Shown in pieces: positions 11,178 through 22,510 of a stretch of 64,000 nt of DNA (position 1 is its first letter; every line of letters begins with the position of its first letter). The position numbers and the translations under genes were made by a program. The notes under the pieces are model-generated. The model did not search any database. It had not been told where the DNA came from and worked only from the letters and a program-made list of their open reading frames with translations. This DNA comes from Trogon surrucura (lineage: Eukaryota; Chordata; Aves; Trogoniformes; Trogonidae). The stretch spans positions 204,373,971 to 204,437,970 of the forward strand of contig CM036617.1 in NCBI GenBank assembly GCA_020746105.1. Direction: 5' to 3'.

Positions 11178-13861
11178 GAAGCGCTCAAATGCCTGTGAAA
11201 CCACAGGAAGAGAGCACTGAAACTAGTCGTCTGGGGACACAGGTATTTACAGGACCACAAGCCCATCACTTCCATGTAGCTGAAGGCACATCCCCATGGG
11301 ATGTCCTGGCCAAACAAATACAAGTTATTAATTCTGATGTCAATTCCCTGGTAATGCAGATCCAGGGCATGGAGATGAAGGGGGTTTCTCTTGGTTTGGT
11401 GGGCAGAGTACCAGGGTGAATGACATGCCTGTGTTGGCTTGGCTGTGGCTGTTCCTGGCCGTGGAGAAATCATTCCTCATCTCTGCTCCACAAGCAAGAA
11501 CAAGACTTAAGCCAACAGAGTATCAATATTGACCGCAGCACTGCAGGAGAAGCAATGTTTAGAGTGGCAAAACTCACTGCAGATCATCACTTCTTATTTC
11601 TTCTTGAAATACCTACCAATGACATGGTTTTGTGATATGGTTGCTTAAAATCTCTACTGTGCAACATGACAAGTTTCTCAGACAGGAGGATTTTGTTCGA
11701 TAACTTTCTGCTGTGTATCAGTTTGTCATGAAACGTTGAACATGTGTTGTTTAATGTCAGGCAGAAGCACAGCTTGGATATTGCTTATGCTCCTTCACTA
11801 TTTCCCTTCTCATCAAAGCCTGCTCATTTCCTGAGCAAGTGTTCATTTCACCCATGCACTTGAGCTAAGCTCTGAGCAAAGTCTATCCATTCTAACAAAA
11901 CCTCTTGGGGAAAACCAACACAATTACAATTTTATGACTAATAAAATTAAAATGACCCCAGGAGAAGGTGCTAGCAACATCAAAAAGAAAACTGGGATGT
12001 GTGATGACTTTCTGTTTACCTGCCTTTGCAAAGCGTGTTGGGATATATCCTCTAGCAGAGGTAGCGTCTCCTTTGGGATCGTGGAGGAGACATGTTAAAC
12101 ATTCACTTCAAATTTAATAGAGATGGAAGATTTTCCCAGGTAGTGGATCTCACACATATATAAAGTACTTGTCTGTAGCCACCAGAAGCAATGAATTCTG
12201 TACTTGTGGGATTTTTGTATGTTTTTCTTCCTCCTGAATCAGGGAAAGTAAAAATGTTTTGACTTTAGAGATCCAGAAATACAGGCATTTGTGACACTGG
12301 TGAAAGGCGAGTTCTAAATAAAACCTTCTCAGAACCAGAGAGTCATGACAAGTGAAGATTTTTGTTCTCTAATAACAAATGGCAGCTGGATTAAGACAGC
12401 AGGTCATCCATGCCCAGAGCACTTACTCATGACTTTCATTTCCTAAAGTTCAACCAGCAGCAAGGGCCTCTGAGTTATTTTGGTGATTTTGGTATTAATC
12501 CTTGTGGCATGAAATAAATATCCTTTTTTTTTGCAAATGCAGTTCACATTATTCACCCACTAAAAATATTCAGACCTCAGTTCTGATAGTAGGCAAAGTG
12601 TGTTTGATGTGTCTTGGAGTCATGTGACGATTTTATCTTCCAAAACCATCTGTGCTTAAATTGCCCACTAAGGTAACACTCATTGCTTCCTATCCAACAA
12701 CTTTTGCAAATTGCTTTCTTGCGCTAAAAACCCAAAACCACAGAACTGCTGATTATTCTGAATCTGAAAAATACATTCTGCAAAAATGACAATTAAGCAG
12801 CAGAGCTTTATTTATAGTTGTGAAATAAACATCAGTTAATAAACACCAGGAGCACCAATTTCTAACCTTCGTTTAGGTGAGATTTCGGATGCCTAACTCA
12901 TTATCAGCTTTCAGCAATGCCTGTTCATCATCAGCAGTCACATTAGACAAAATACAATGCATATGATATGGCAGTAATTAAATCATACTCCAGGGAAGAG
13001 ATAACAGTGAATTATAAGATATCTTGAGAAGTGATAATAATTACTCCATAGGGGTTCTATTCTATTAGGGTGTAAATACTTTTAAGACTTTGTAGAAAGG
13101 ACTTAATTTGAAAAAAAACTGCTAAAGATGAAAGTAAGCAAAACTGAAATGCTGTTAATCTTACATGTCACACACACCTCTGGCACTATTTCAGCTCTTT
13201 TGCTTTATCTTTAGCCTCAAAATGCTTTAGGTTGCCTTTGGAAACTACTGTATTATTCACCAAAATTAAAGCAGACACATGAGTCTGTTTAACTGATTGT
13301 GGCTTGATAGCTCCTACACAGATCAGAAGCTTGGCCAAAGCTGAGAACACTCAGCTGAAAACAGAAACTCCACAAGGGAGTGGAGTGAGGAGCCCAATAT
13401 CTAGAAAGGTGACCTACAATACAGAGGCCATAAAGAACTAGAAAAATCCAGAGTCTGGGAGATGGAAACAGAGGCTAAACTAGATAAAATTTAAGTTATT
13501 CTCATCTGGAAAAAAAAATATGAGACTTGTCTGGAGTCCCAGATCTGTGGAACAGTACTGGATTTCTAAGAGCTGCTTCTGCATTCAGCATGTCAGTAGG
13601 AATTATGGATCTCGTCCTGCTCCATTAGGGTCAATGTTTTGGGGGTTTCATTTCCTCTTGGTTTCCTCCAAAGCAACCCTAAATGCTTAAGAAATTATTG
13701 TAATATGAAAATTAGATATCATGTCATTTGTACAATGTTCTAGTACGTAGCAACTGCACTAGGTTCATATTCATACTGTATATTTCACATCAAGTGCATA
13801 ATGAATGTGAAAGAAAAATATGTGCCTTTTGTCAGCGTTTATTGGAATGAATTTGAGAAGC
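11178..13861. other. Single-copy stretch; 12500-13350 resembles a conserved non-coding element
   Basis: No gene is visible. From about 12500 to 13350 the sequence is AT-rich and free of recognisable transposons, with many homeodomain-like cores (AGTTAATAAACA, GTAATTAAATC, ATAATAATTA). This look is typical of ancient enhancers in bird gene deserts. It is inference only. Confidence 0.35.
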
Positions 13862-14212
13862 TCAGATCTCACCATGCCTCATTTGATATGTTTTACAGAG
13901 TCTTTTTCTGGTAAAGAAATCACACTTGGCTGTTTCAAAGATCCAGAGCCTTGAACATATCTGCGACCTTTTCTTTCTCCGGTACAATGGGCAATTTGTG
14001 ACAAACTGCACAACTCTTGGACAAGCACTTTGTGACTCTGGTGATTCACTACCACTAATTCTGTCAGTTTCATTTAAAATCACCTCAATTAGCATTTCAG
14101 TGTGAGATGACTCCCCTTCCATGGTAAACTTTGATGCAAATAAACCATTTTGCTCTTCTACTATGTTATTGCTTACCCTGAATGAAAGTTCTTCTGCACT
14201 TTGGTTATCCAT
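13862..14212 (-). pseudogene. Possible decayed coding segment or exon, unknown product
   Basis: On the minus strand a 116-codon frame opens at an ATG (14212) directly after an in-frame TAG. Its first two thirds look like a real soluble protein: acidic, rich in Ser and Glu, with a helix-like stretch TEMLIEVILNETDR. Near 14000 the good signal leaves this frame. The other two frames then carry protein-like pieces (PEKEKVADMFKAL in one, LKQPSVISLPEKDSVKHIK ending in a stop in the other), while the original frame becomes Cys/Trp-rich. That pattern would fit a coding sequence broken by frameshifts. An acceptor-like TTTGCTTTTACCATTTAG lies just upstream, and an AATAAA lies shortly after the stop near 13845. 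I cannot name a homologue, and chance is a real alternative. Confidence 0.2.
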
Positions 14213-16888
14213 CTAATTCTTTGGTTGGTCAAAGCTAAATGGTAAAAGCAAATTAGCACAGACAGTCCTAAAAATGTGCAAGAAGTGTTGCTCTGATTGT
14301 TTGCTTTCCAGCTTTATGAAGTAATGTGTTTCTGTGGGACTCATTGCACATAATTGAAGTGCATTTTCAACCTGTTAACTCAAAATTATGTCATATCCAT
14401 ATGAAGAATTAAACGCACCTAACACTCATAACAAATAGAGAGAAACTGAGAATGAAAGAAAATGTAGTGGAGTCTGAATAGGGTTGAATATTGGATGTTA
14501 AAGTAATAAAAATTCCAGACCATGCATTTTTAAGAAAATGAAAGAAATGTAGCACAGTCTTTTCTGAGGCTCTCCTCAGGAGACAAGTGTTTTTAAATCC
14601 CATTCCTCTGATGATACAGAAGTATTTCACGTTGTCAGTGGCCAGGCTGGATCTGGCTTGTTAATAGGGCATGATAATATGTAAATTTTAAAACAAGCCC
14701 ACCATTGTCCAGGTATATCTCTGTGCACCTTATTCATGCCTATAATGTTGGTGAAATAACATCAGCTGTGCCATAATACTGTGATACTTGCAGAGGAATG
14801 GTCATGAAACAAGCGTAGGCAGATGAAAACCAGCTGTGAGGCGAAGTGGGTGACAGCACCCATCACAACCGAGGTGTCAGACAAGTGCTATTTTATTTCC
14901 ACCATGAGTGTTTTGATGACAACTGTGGGTCTATGTGCACTAATGGTGCGAGCGCTTAGTCTTCTGCCTCACTTTACAGCTACACCAGGCAGTCTGATAA
15001 CTTTTTCTGATAAGTCTTCTGATGCAAGACACACATCTAAGGCTGTCAGAAATACAGAACCATGTATATGCTTACACCAGGGTCTGTTGACTCTCTAGGC
15101 ATGTACTTCTCTAAAAGGGTCCTTCACTGCCACCTAAAAATATTTTTAAAAAAAATTAGTAATGCTGTTCTCCAGGCTCAGGTGTGATTTCAAACTGCTG
15201 TAACTATGATAGATGCCAGACCATCAAAATGCATTTCCAGCTGGCAGAGATGGTTACTGACTGGTCCACATAGAAAATAATGAAGTATTTTAAACTCTGA
15301 GGAGATGAAAAAGTCTTTTCACTCCTTAAACCCACACTAGAGAACAACCAGGAAAAGATGAGCATAGCAAAAGCTGGATGGTGATACATAAGTATGCACA
15401 GATGCTGGGGTTTGTTCCTCATACTCCATGAGCCCACTCATTTAATGACTCTGTTTAGAAGTAAGAGTATAAAAATGCAGAGAGAAATCCTTTCCTTGGA
15501 TATTTTTTTTTGACTCAAGAAACATCAAAAGAAAGCCTGATCAAAGCAGCACAGATAAATGTCTGTAATATTACCCTGACTGATCTCCTTCTGAATCGCC
15601 AACATACACATTACGTGCTCTCTGAGCACACCCTTGTGCCTTGAGTAGATCTAATATATATTTGTACATACTTTCACATTGTCAAATCTGATTTTTCCCT
15701 AGTCTGTTTTTGTTAAATGTATACTTTCCCCTAGCTGATATTTGAGGTTGTGTTCACTGTTCTGAGAAGATCTCCGGATCAGTAGAGCTGGGGACTGAAA
15801 GCAGTGCTGACTGCATGCTCTCAGCAGATCATATTTGCCCTGGTGTCAACTCTGCACAATATACAGGAAAAGGTTCATCATTCAATCTTTTAATAAACTC
15901 TTAACTGGACTTGCTACTCAGGATCTTTGTGTTTTGAGGGGGTTTATGGATGACACATACATTAATGCATTTTTCTTTTTTTGCATATGAGACAACAGGT
16001 AACAGCACTGGTGTGGGCTGGATGTGAATCTTCACTTGTGAATGAAATCTCTTTAATCTATTACCAGTGACTCCATACTGCTGATCCCTGTTTTGCCTAT
16101 TTTTAAACCTTCTTCTAATTTTTAAATGTCAGTCCATCTCAACTTTCAGTGCCATTTCTGACATCTGACTTGCCCATAAGCAACTGGCCATCATTCAGTC
16201 CCAGCAGCCAGCTGTTTATGTCTGCAGATCTTCCTTTTTTCCATTTCATGTTAACTCTGGTAACACCCATGGTTCAAAGCTGTGGTGGCCATCCAGCATG
16301 GCCCCTGTTGCCCCTGCTGGCTCGCCAGGTGCTGGGGTGCTGCTCTCTGGCTCTGAGCCACAACTCAGTGGGGAGCACAAGCCGCCCCATTTTTTCATCC
16401 CTCTGCAATGCTTTAATAAATAAATTTGGGCTGCCAATGGCAACATTTGTGCATTACTGAGGAGCAGAAACAAACCCAAGCCTAGGCACACAAAACACAT
16501 CTGCTTTTAGCGCAGCAATTGGCAGCAGGCTGGAGACTGCCAGGATGCACTCAGCAGATTTAACACAGGAGGGGAAGCGCAGGTTTCTCCTTCATTAGCA
16601 GGGTCAGCCCCGGGTTTCCATACCCTCCTCCAGAGTGCATGTAAAAAGCATCTCTTCCCCCTCCTGCCCACAGAGAGTTACCTAAGTCTGTGTCTTTGAA
16701 TTACCGCATCTCCCTGTCACCAGGCAAGCTGTGTCAGCAAGTGTCAAGACCCTCGAATTCCAACTCCCTTTGCAAACGAGTTAGAAATTTCAGTTGAGCA
16801 TTTGCTCTACATGTGACACAAGCTTCCTCCTCCCCATTTCTGCCTCTAACCATCTGCCTTCATCAAAAAGCAAAATGAGCATCACTGG
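14213..16888. other. Single-copy non-coding stretch
   Basis: No gene or recognised repeat is visible. Short chance frames occur on both strands. Confidence 0.45.
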
Positions 16889-17150
16889 TGTGATGGTTTT
16901 GGCTGGGGTAGAGCTAATTTTCTTCATAGTAGCTAGTATGGGGCTATGTTTTAGATTTGTGCTGATGACACAGGGATGTTTTCAGTACTGCTGAGCAGCA
17001 CTTACACAGAGTCGAGGCCTTTTCAGCTCCTCATCCCATCCTACCAGCGAGTAATTGGGGGTGCACAGGAGTTGGGAGGGGACACAGCTGGGCCAGCTGA
17101 CCCCAACTGACCCAAGGGATATCCCAGACCATATGGTGTCCTGCTCAGCA

Positions 17151-17157
17151 TATAAAG
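17151..17157 (+). promoter_or_regulatory. LTR TATA box
   Basis: TATAAAG lies in the U3 part of the solo LTR, about 186 bases before the poly(A) signal. Transcription from it would run to the right. Confidence 0.7.
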
Positions 17158-17336
17158 CTGGGGGAAGAAGGAGCAAGGAGGGATGTTCAGAGTGATGGCA
17201 TCTGTCTTCCCAAGTCACCATTATGCGTGCTGGAGCCCTGCTTTCCTGGAGATGGCTGAACATCTGCCTACGCATGGGAAGTGGTAAAGGAGTTCCTTGG
17301 TTTGCTTCTCTTGTGTGTGTGGCTTTTGCTTTACCT

Positions 17337-17342
17337 ATTAAA
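17337..17342 (+). terminator. LTR poly(A) signal ATTAAA
   Basis: ATTAAA sits in the context TTACCTATTAAACTGCCTTT, the usual position for the polyadenylation signal of this LTR type. Confidence 0.65.
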
Positions 17343-17463
17343 CTGCCTTTATATCAACTCATGGGTTTTCTCACTTCTATTCTTCAGCTTCTCTCCCCAT
17401 CCCACCATGAGGGAGTAAGCGGCTGTGTGGGGCTGAGCTGCCAACTGGGGTTAAATCACAACA

Positions 17464-18873
17464 ACCAGAAGGGCACTTACATTCAGGTGTCCATACTGGC
17501 TGACTCTGGGATGCATGGGTAGTCAGTCAAAGGTTAACAAGTCTTCTTGGCCAAAACACCTGCTATTTAGCCCATTTCTGGGGCCTCTCTTGCATGGCTG
17601 CAAGCCAGCCTGATGCAGCAGTGGGCTCTGCCCTCGTCCGTCCACTTGTGTGGGAAGCAGGGACTGCGCCGTTCTGCTCGGTCAGTGGCAGGCAGGGCTT
17701 TGCTGCCTGCCAACATCCCAGAGGGGAGCTCTGCCTATCAGGGATTGCAGAGATTTTGAGTCCAGTCCTCAGCTGAGCATCCCTCTGTTCAGCACTCAGG
17801 GGTGCATTGGGCTAGTCTTGCTGACAGCAGACTTGTTTTAATTAGGAGATGAACATTAGTCAAACAGCAAAACCTGAACACCCTATCTCCAAAACTTCAT
17901 CATTTACCCTAGGTTTAAATGTCACTTTTTAATCTTTTCCCACACAAGATAATTGCAGCCAGACAGAAGCTGTGTCTTATTTCTGTTGCAAAGTTGCTGG
18001 AACGCTTTCAGGAGTTGGGAAATAATGACAGTCAGGGTTAGCCCTGGTGCAGGCAGCCAGCTGGGCAGGCAGAGATTTGCTGCGGTACGTGCTCAAATGA
18101 AGGAGTCCAGCCCCACGGCTGGGGCCATGACAAACTTGTATCCAAACCTTTATCCAGACCTGCTCAGCTCGTGGCCTGTGTGTGACCATGGGGATCTTTA
18201 TTTTGCCATTCTGCAATGGAGGTTTTCCAGTCATAAGGTGAGGATAAATGACATTTTTGCAAATGTCCAGCTACACATGTATAAACAGCACTCAGCATTC
18301 TTGACCCTCCCCTGCACTCGATTAACAATCATTTTAATGGTTGCATTAAAACTTGTTCCACTGCCTCACTCCCACTCTCCAACACCATTGCAGATTGTCT
18401 TCCCAGGATAACATTGCTCAAAATCACCTTTCCAAAAGAAAACTTCCTGCTTTTGGGGCAGATGCAGACAGGTTTGCAAGTGTCTGAGGTCACTCGTGTC
18501 CCCACATCCCCCTAGTTCCCCACGCTGCCAATAGCTTGTTCAAATTGGGCAATACCAACTGAGTGCCTTTCTTTGAAACCCTACAGTCCCAACAAGAGCT
18601 GTTAATCAAGCCTATAAGATTCAGAACTGCAAGACCTTGAATTTCATAGTCATTTGCAGCGTCAGAAGCTGCTAATGGCCCATAAAATTTAGCAACTTCT
18701 CTGTAAGCTGCTGGTTAATGAAAAATCAGTTAAATTGTTCACAGATCCACCGGCACATTGCCCTCTGGTTCACAGGATGCTTTCCCTGGCAAAGGTTACA
18801 TTAACCACACTGAGGAAGCAGGGAGAAGATTTGGGGCTGTTTGCCAGGGGCCACAGCTTTTCCTTGGCTGGGT
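17464..18873. other. Single-copy non-coding stretch
   Basis: No gene or repeat family is recognised. A 152-codon frame at 17953-18411 (plus) has no recognisable domain, splice signal or codon bias, so I treat it as chance. Confidence 0.45.
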
Positions 18874-18994
18874 GGGCACAAAACACCCCTGTGCCAGCAA
18901 GATGGGTACGGAAGACCCCTGGCACTGCTGGGATGGGCACAGAGGATCCTCGCAGCAGGCACATGGGACAGGATCCTCTCCAGCACTGCCCCAG
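18874..18994. repeat. Degenerate minisatellite, four units of 30-31 bp
   Basis: Four diverged units each begin with GGG(C/T)AC or GGGACA, at 18874, 18904, 18935 and 18965. Each then carries a motif like CCCCTGGCACTGCTGGGAT. The spacing of 30, 31 and 30 bases is close to a multiple of three, which explains the open frames on both strands here. The unit is GC-rich compared with its surroundings. Confidence 0.75.
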
Positions 18995-21900
18995 TACAGG
19001 TGCCAAAGCCACCAATGCAACTGCTGGGATTGAAGCCAGGCTGCACGGTAACAGAGTAGCTCGATTCAGCGAGGTGGGGGTTTTTTTGAGACGGATGCAC
19101 ACTCAGTGAACCTCTATTCCAATTTTTGACTGAAACCATAGGGCAGAGCTGTCCTTCCCCACTCTGGAACAGCTGCACGCTGAGCACTGGGAAGTCCCTG
19201 CCTGCACACTCCTGCAGCTCTTTGGGTGATGGAGGCTGAGACGAAAGGACGTGGCAGCACTTAGCCGGCCTCCCGCAGAGCTTAGATTTACCTTTTGCTG
19301 CTCCTGCTGCTGTTGTTGGGTCTCACAGCAACTGCGGCTGTAACTTGTGCTAGTTTCACGTGAAACACGTGCTGCCCTTGGTTTGGATGCAATGCTCTGG
19401 CTGCAGTGCAAAACAAGGATTTGGCATCCATGTCGAGGACGAGGTCTGATGTCAGCACGAATTAACACTGCTCACCATGCTGACGTTGCGAGGCCTCACC
19501 TGTCAGTGCTGGCATTTATGATGCTGCGTATTTTAACTAATTAGGCACTCACAGCCCAGCCAGTGCAACCCATCCATCTTACAAATGCTGGATGTTTTTG
19601 CACTGGCATATGCTACAATAATGAGAATCAATGTTGTTAATGACTTTGCGCAGCCCATTTTTCAGTCACCTTTGCAAATCCACACTATAGTGGGAATGCA
19701 CAAAGAAAATGTTGGGTTTGAAATGCCAAAGGTGCATTTCTCCAGGACAAACCCCTGACTTGCCTCACTGTGGCAGAGACGCTGCTCCCACCAAAGCAGC
19801 TATGCAACTCGGAGAAAGCAACTTCTGTTGCAAGCACTAGGACAGATGAGATTTCTGAGGTCAAAACCCTTAAACACTTAAACACTTTTCACTGGATTTC
19901 CTTGGAGTCGCTCTTTCTTTTCCTTGGGCAAGCTTTCAAGTTTTCTCTGTTGGTGAGTAGCTGCATTTTTTTCTCATGCCAACCTGAAAGTTATAGCTGT
20001 CCTCTCTCCCCAGTGGGGGTGAGGATGTGGGACCAGCTCATCGGGTGGAAGGGATGCTGACTACATTTCAGCATTAGGGGCTTGCAAAAGCAGCAGCTGC
20101 CTGCAGCAGTCAAGAAGAGAGAATTCCTTCTTTTGCCTTCAAAAGCACCATTCCCTACTCAAGAGATTTACCAGATGTTCTGATTAAGGCAGTTCAATTG
20201 CAGGGTTTAAAAGCCTCTTCCACCTGCTTCCCGCAAGCTCCTCTCTGTGGGCAAGAGTAGCTCTAATTAAAAATTCCCTCCTGCTGCGAGGACTCCTCCC
20301 TCACCTTTCCAGAAATGAGCATTGTGCAGACACCCCCCTGGGACTGCTCTGCAGAGGAGGACTCCTCTCCCTTTTGTTTTTTCCTCCCCTTCAGTGAAAA
20401 TCAAAATTTAGAAGACCTGAGACATGGGCAGTACAGGACAGGAGAGCTCCTTCCCGAAGCTCTCACTCCAGCACTGACTGTTGTTCAGAAATCCCGTCAC
20501 TCAACCTCAGGCAGAACCTGCCTTAGGCATTTTCAGGAGCCACTACCCCTTTTTAAATGTTCTCAACTTGTAGGCAGAAGCCTGAAGCTCCGTAACCCTT
20601 CACCATCCAACGTGCCTAGTCAGCACGGAGCCTGCTTCATGGCAGTCCCCACCTCACAGCAAAGCCCCACGCTCACGTGGTGGCTCTTCAGAGACCAAGG
20701 TCTTGCTCTACCTGTATTCTTTGGGGGCTGATTCTGGTAGGAGGGACTAGACTGCAGAGAGCACCAAAATGCAGCACCAGAGCAAGGGAATTAGGCAACC
20801 TGGATGCAAAATTTGCTGATACAAAACTCACACTGCTCTTGCCTTTGTAAGGACTTCCCTGTTCTGGCACTGTCAGGAAGAAAAGCTCTAGCCCTTCCCT
20901 CCTGGGAAGCCCCAGGGCTCTGATGTGCGAACAAACAAATATAGAGGGTCCTACCCCTCTAGCTGAAATAAATAGGTATTTCCCCTGAGTCAGAGCAGAC
21001 AGGGAGTCCACCCAATAAAGTCCTCCATACCCATTAGTCCCTTTTTTCACCTATTCCAACAGAAATTGGAATCTGGACCTGCTTTAGACATGCTGTGGAG
21101 ACCCTGGCTTTTTGCCTCAGAGGGTTCCCCCACCACAGAAGGGGATCTGGCAGGATCAGTAAAATGCCATCCCTGGCTACAAGCCACAGCCAGGCAGCCC
21201 CTCGCCTCCACACATTTACTGATGCCTCCTTGCTAGCTGAGCCCTCATTTTTATTTCTCTCGGTGGTGAGACGTCCTCGAGCTGCCCACCAGCTGCTAGC
21301 GAGCCTCACTCCTCCTTGAAAAGGCCAAGATAGAAAATCTTCTTAAGCAAATCCTCTGCTGATAAGTGCTATTCAGATGATAGGATTAATATTTCTCCTG
21401 TTTTAGAGTCACCCAAGCGTGCACAGAAATATATGACCATCTAGCACGTTTTGTGAGTGGTCCAAACCCCCTCCGCCCCCCCCAAAGGGTTCTCTGCTCT
21501 TTAACCCTCCGAGGATGACTAGGTGCCAGTCCAGGATTTTAGTGTTACAGGGCTCAGGGGAGGTGATCCCCATAGTAACGGGGCATCCACGGATGAATCC
21601 AGAACTGCAGCAAGTCCGAGCACTGCAGCATTTGGTCTAGGCACATATTCAACATCAGGGTATATATGGGAATAAGTATATATAAAATTAATCTGCTCTT
21701 GCTCAGCAAATATAGTAAGTGCACAAGATGGGTAAATGCGACACATACACACGCACCCTCCCCCCTTCTTTCGTCAAGCAGAGCTTATGTGCATGCCATG
21801 GGCAGTAATGGTAAAAATGGTTAAGGAAACGGACACTGTTCTGTCAAACATGGCTATCACAGCCCTAAAATGATCAGAGGATGATTTCCCAAGTTGTGTT

Positions 21901-22096
21901 GTTCAATCGGTTTATATTTGCATATTTTCGTGAAAGAACATAACCCTTTAAAATGGGACTGACTGTAGCTTTACCAGTAATTTTCATGGAAGAGCTACAA
22001 AACTGTGCAGCTAGCACCACTTACTGGCAAAGCTACAGACACAGGCATTTAATAATTTTACTTTGCAAGCTTCTTGCACAGTAATGCTGAGCACAA
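18995..22096. other. Single-copy non-coding stretch
   Basis: No gene is recognised. Points noticed are two CACGTG E-boxes three bases apart (19357-19362 and 19366-19371) and a strong acceptor-like pyrimidine tract ending in TTCAG at 20394. The acceptor is followed by an open frame of about 110 codons without an obvious donor. Confidence 0.4.
19354..19371. promoter_or_regulatory. Paired CACGTG E-boxes
   Basis: The palindrome TTTCACGTGAAA (19354-19365) holds one E-box, and a second CACGTG follows at 19366-19371. Such sites bind basic helix-loop-helix factors. Occupancy is unknown, and the 3-base spacing is not the classic circadian spacing. Confidence 0.25.
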
Positions 22097-22510
22097 ATCA
22101 CAGAATCACATAGAATCAGAGAATGTCAGGGATTGGAAGGGACCTTGAAAAGTCACCTAGTCCAAGCCCCCTGCCAGAGCAGGATCACCTACAGTAGGTC
22201 ACAAAGGAACGCGTCCAGGCAGGTTTTGAATGTCTCCAGAGAAGGAGACTCCACAACCTCCCTGGGCAGCCTGTGCCAGTGCTCTGTCACCCTCACAGTT
22301 AAACAGTTTTTCCTAATGTTAGACCCGTTGCCCCTTGTCCTATCACTGGACATCACTGAGAAGAGCCCAGCTCCATCCTCCTGACACTCACCCTTTGCAT
22401 ATTTATAAACATTAATGAGGTCACCCCTCAGCTTCCTCTTCTCCAAGCTGAAGAGACCCAGCTCCTTCAGCCTTTCCTCATAAGAGAGATGTTCAACTCC
22501 CTTAATCTTA
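22097..22510 (-). mobile_element. CR1 LINE 3' fragment, minus strand
   Basis: The fragment begins in antisense form with ATCACAGAATCACATAGAAT. On the minus strand it encodes the C-terminal part of CR1 ORF2, with the recognisable peptides [29 protein letters not shown] and [17 protein letters not shown]. It is cut off on its 5' side near 22510, at the start of the SYEERL block. The frame is largely open, so it is of moderate age. Confidence 0.93.

Larger units (their letters stand above)
16889..17463 (+). mobile_element. Solo LTR of an avian endogenous retrovirus, plus strand
   Basis: A 575-bp LTR starts with TGTGATGGTTTTGGCTGGGG and ends with GGGGTTAAATCACAACA, giving TG...CA ends. I recognise the sequence as an LTR common in bird genomes, by memory rather than by search. 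It has a TATA box at 17151 in the stretch CTCAGCATATAAAGCTGGGG and an ATTAAA poly(A) signal at 17337, in the expected U3-R order. No gag, pol or env sequence and no second LTR flank it, so it is a solo LTR left by recombination. The flanking five bases (ACTGG and ACCAG) match only in part, so either the target duplication has decayed or the ends are off by a base or two. Confidence 0.85.

Noticed and set aside
17953-18411. 152-codon plus frame, the longest outside transposons
   Set aside because: No domain, no splice or poly(A) context and an unremarkable composition. It is expected by chance in 64 kb.
20395-20731. Acceptor-like TTCAG followed by about 110 open codons
   Set aside because: No donor or poly(A) signal was found and the peptide is low in typical protein character after the first 20 residues.
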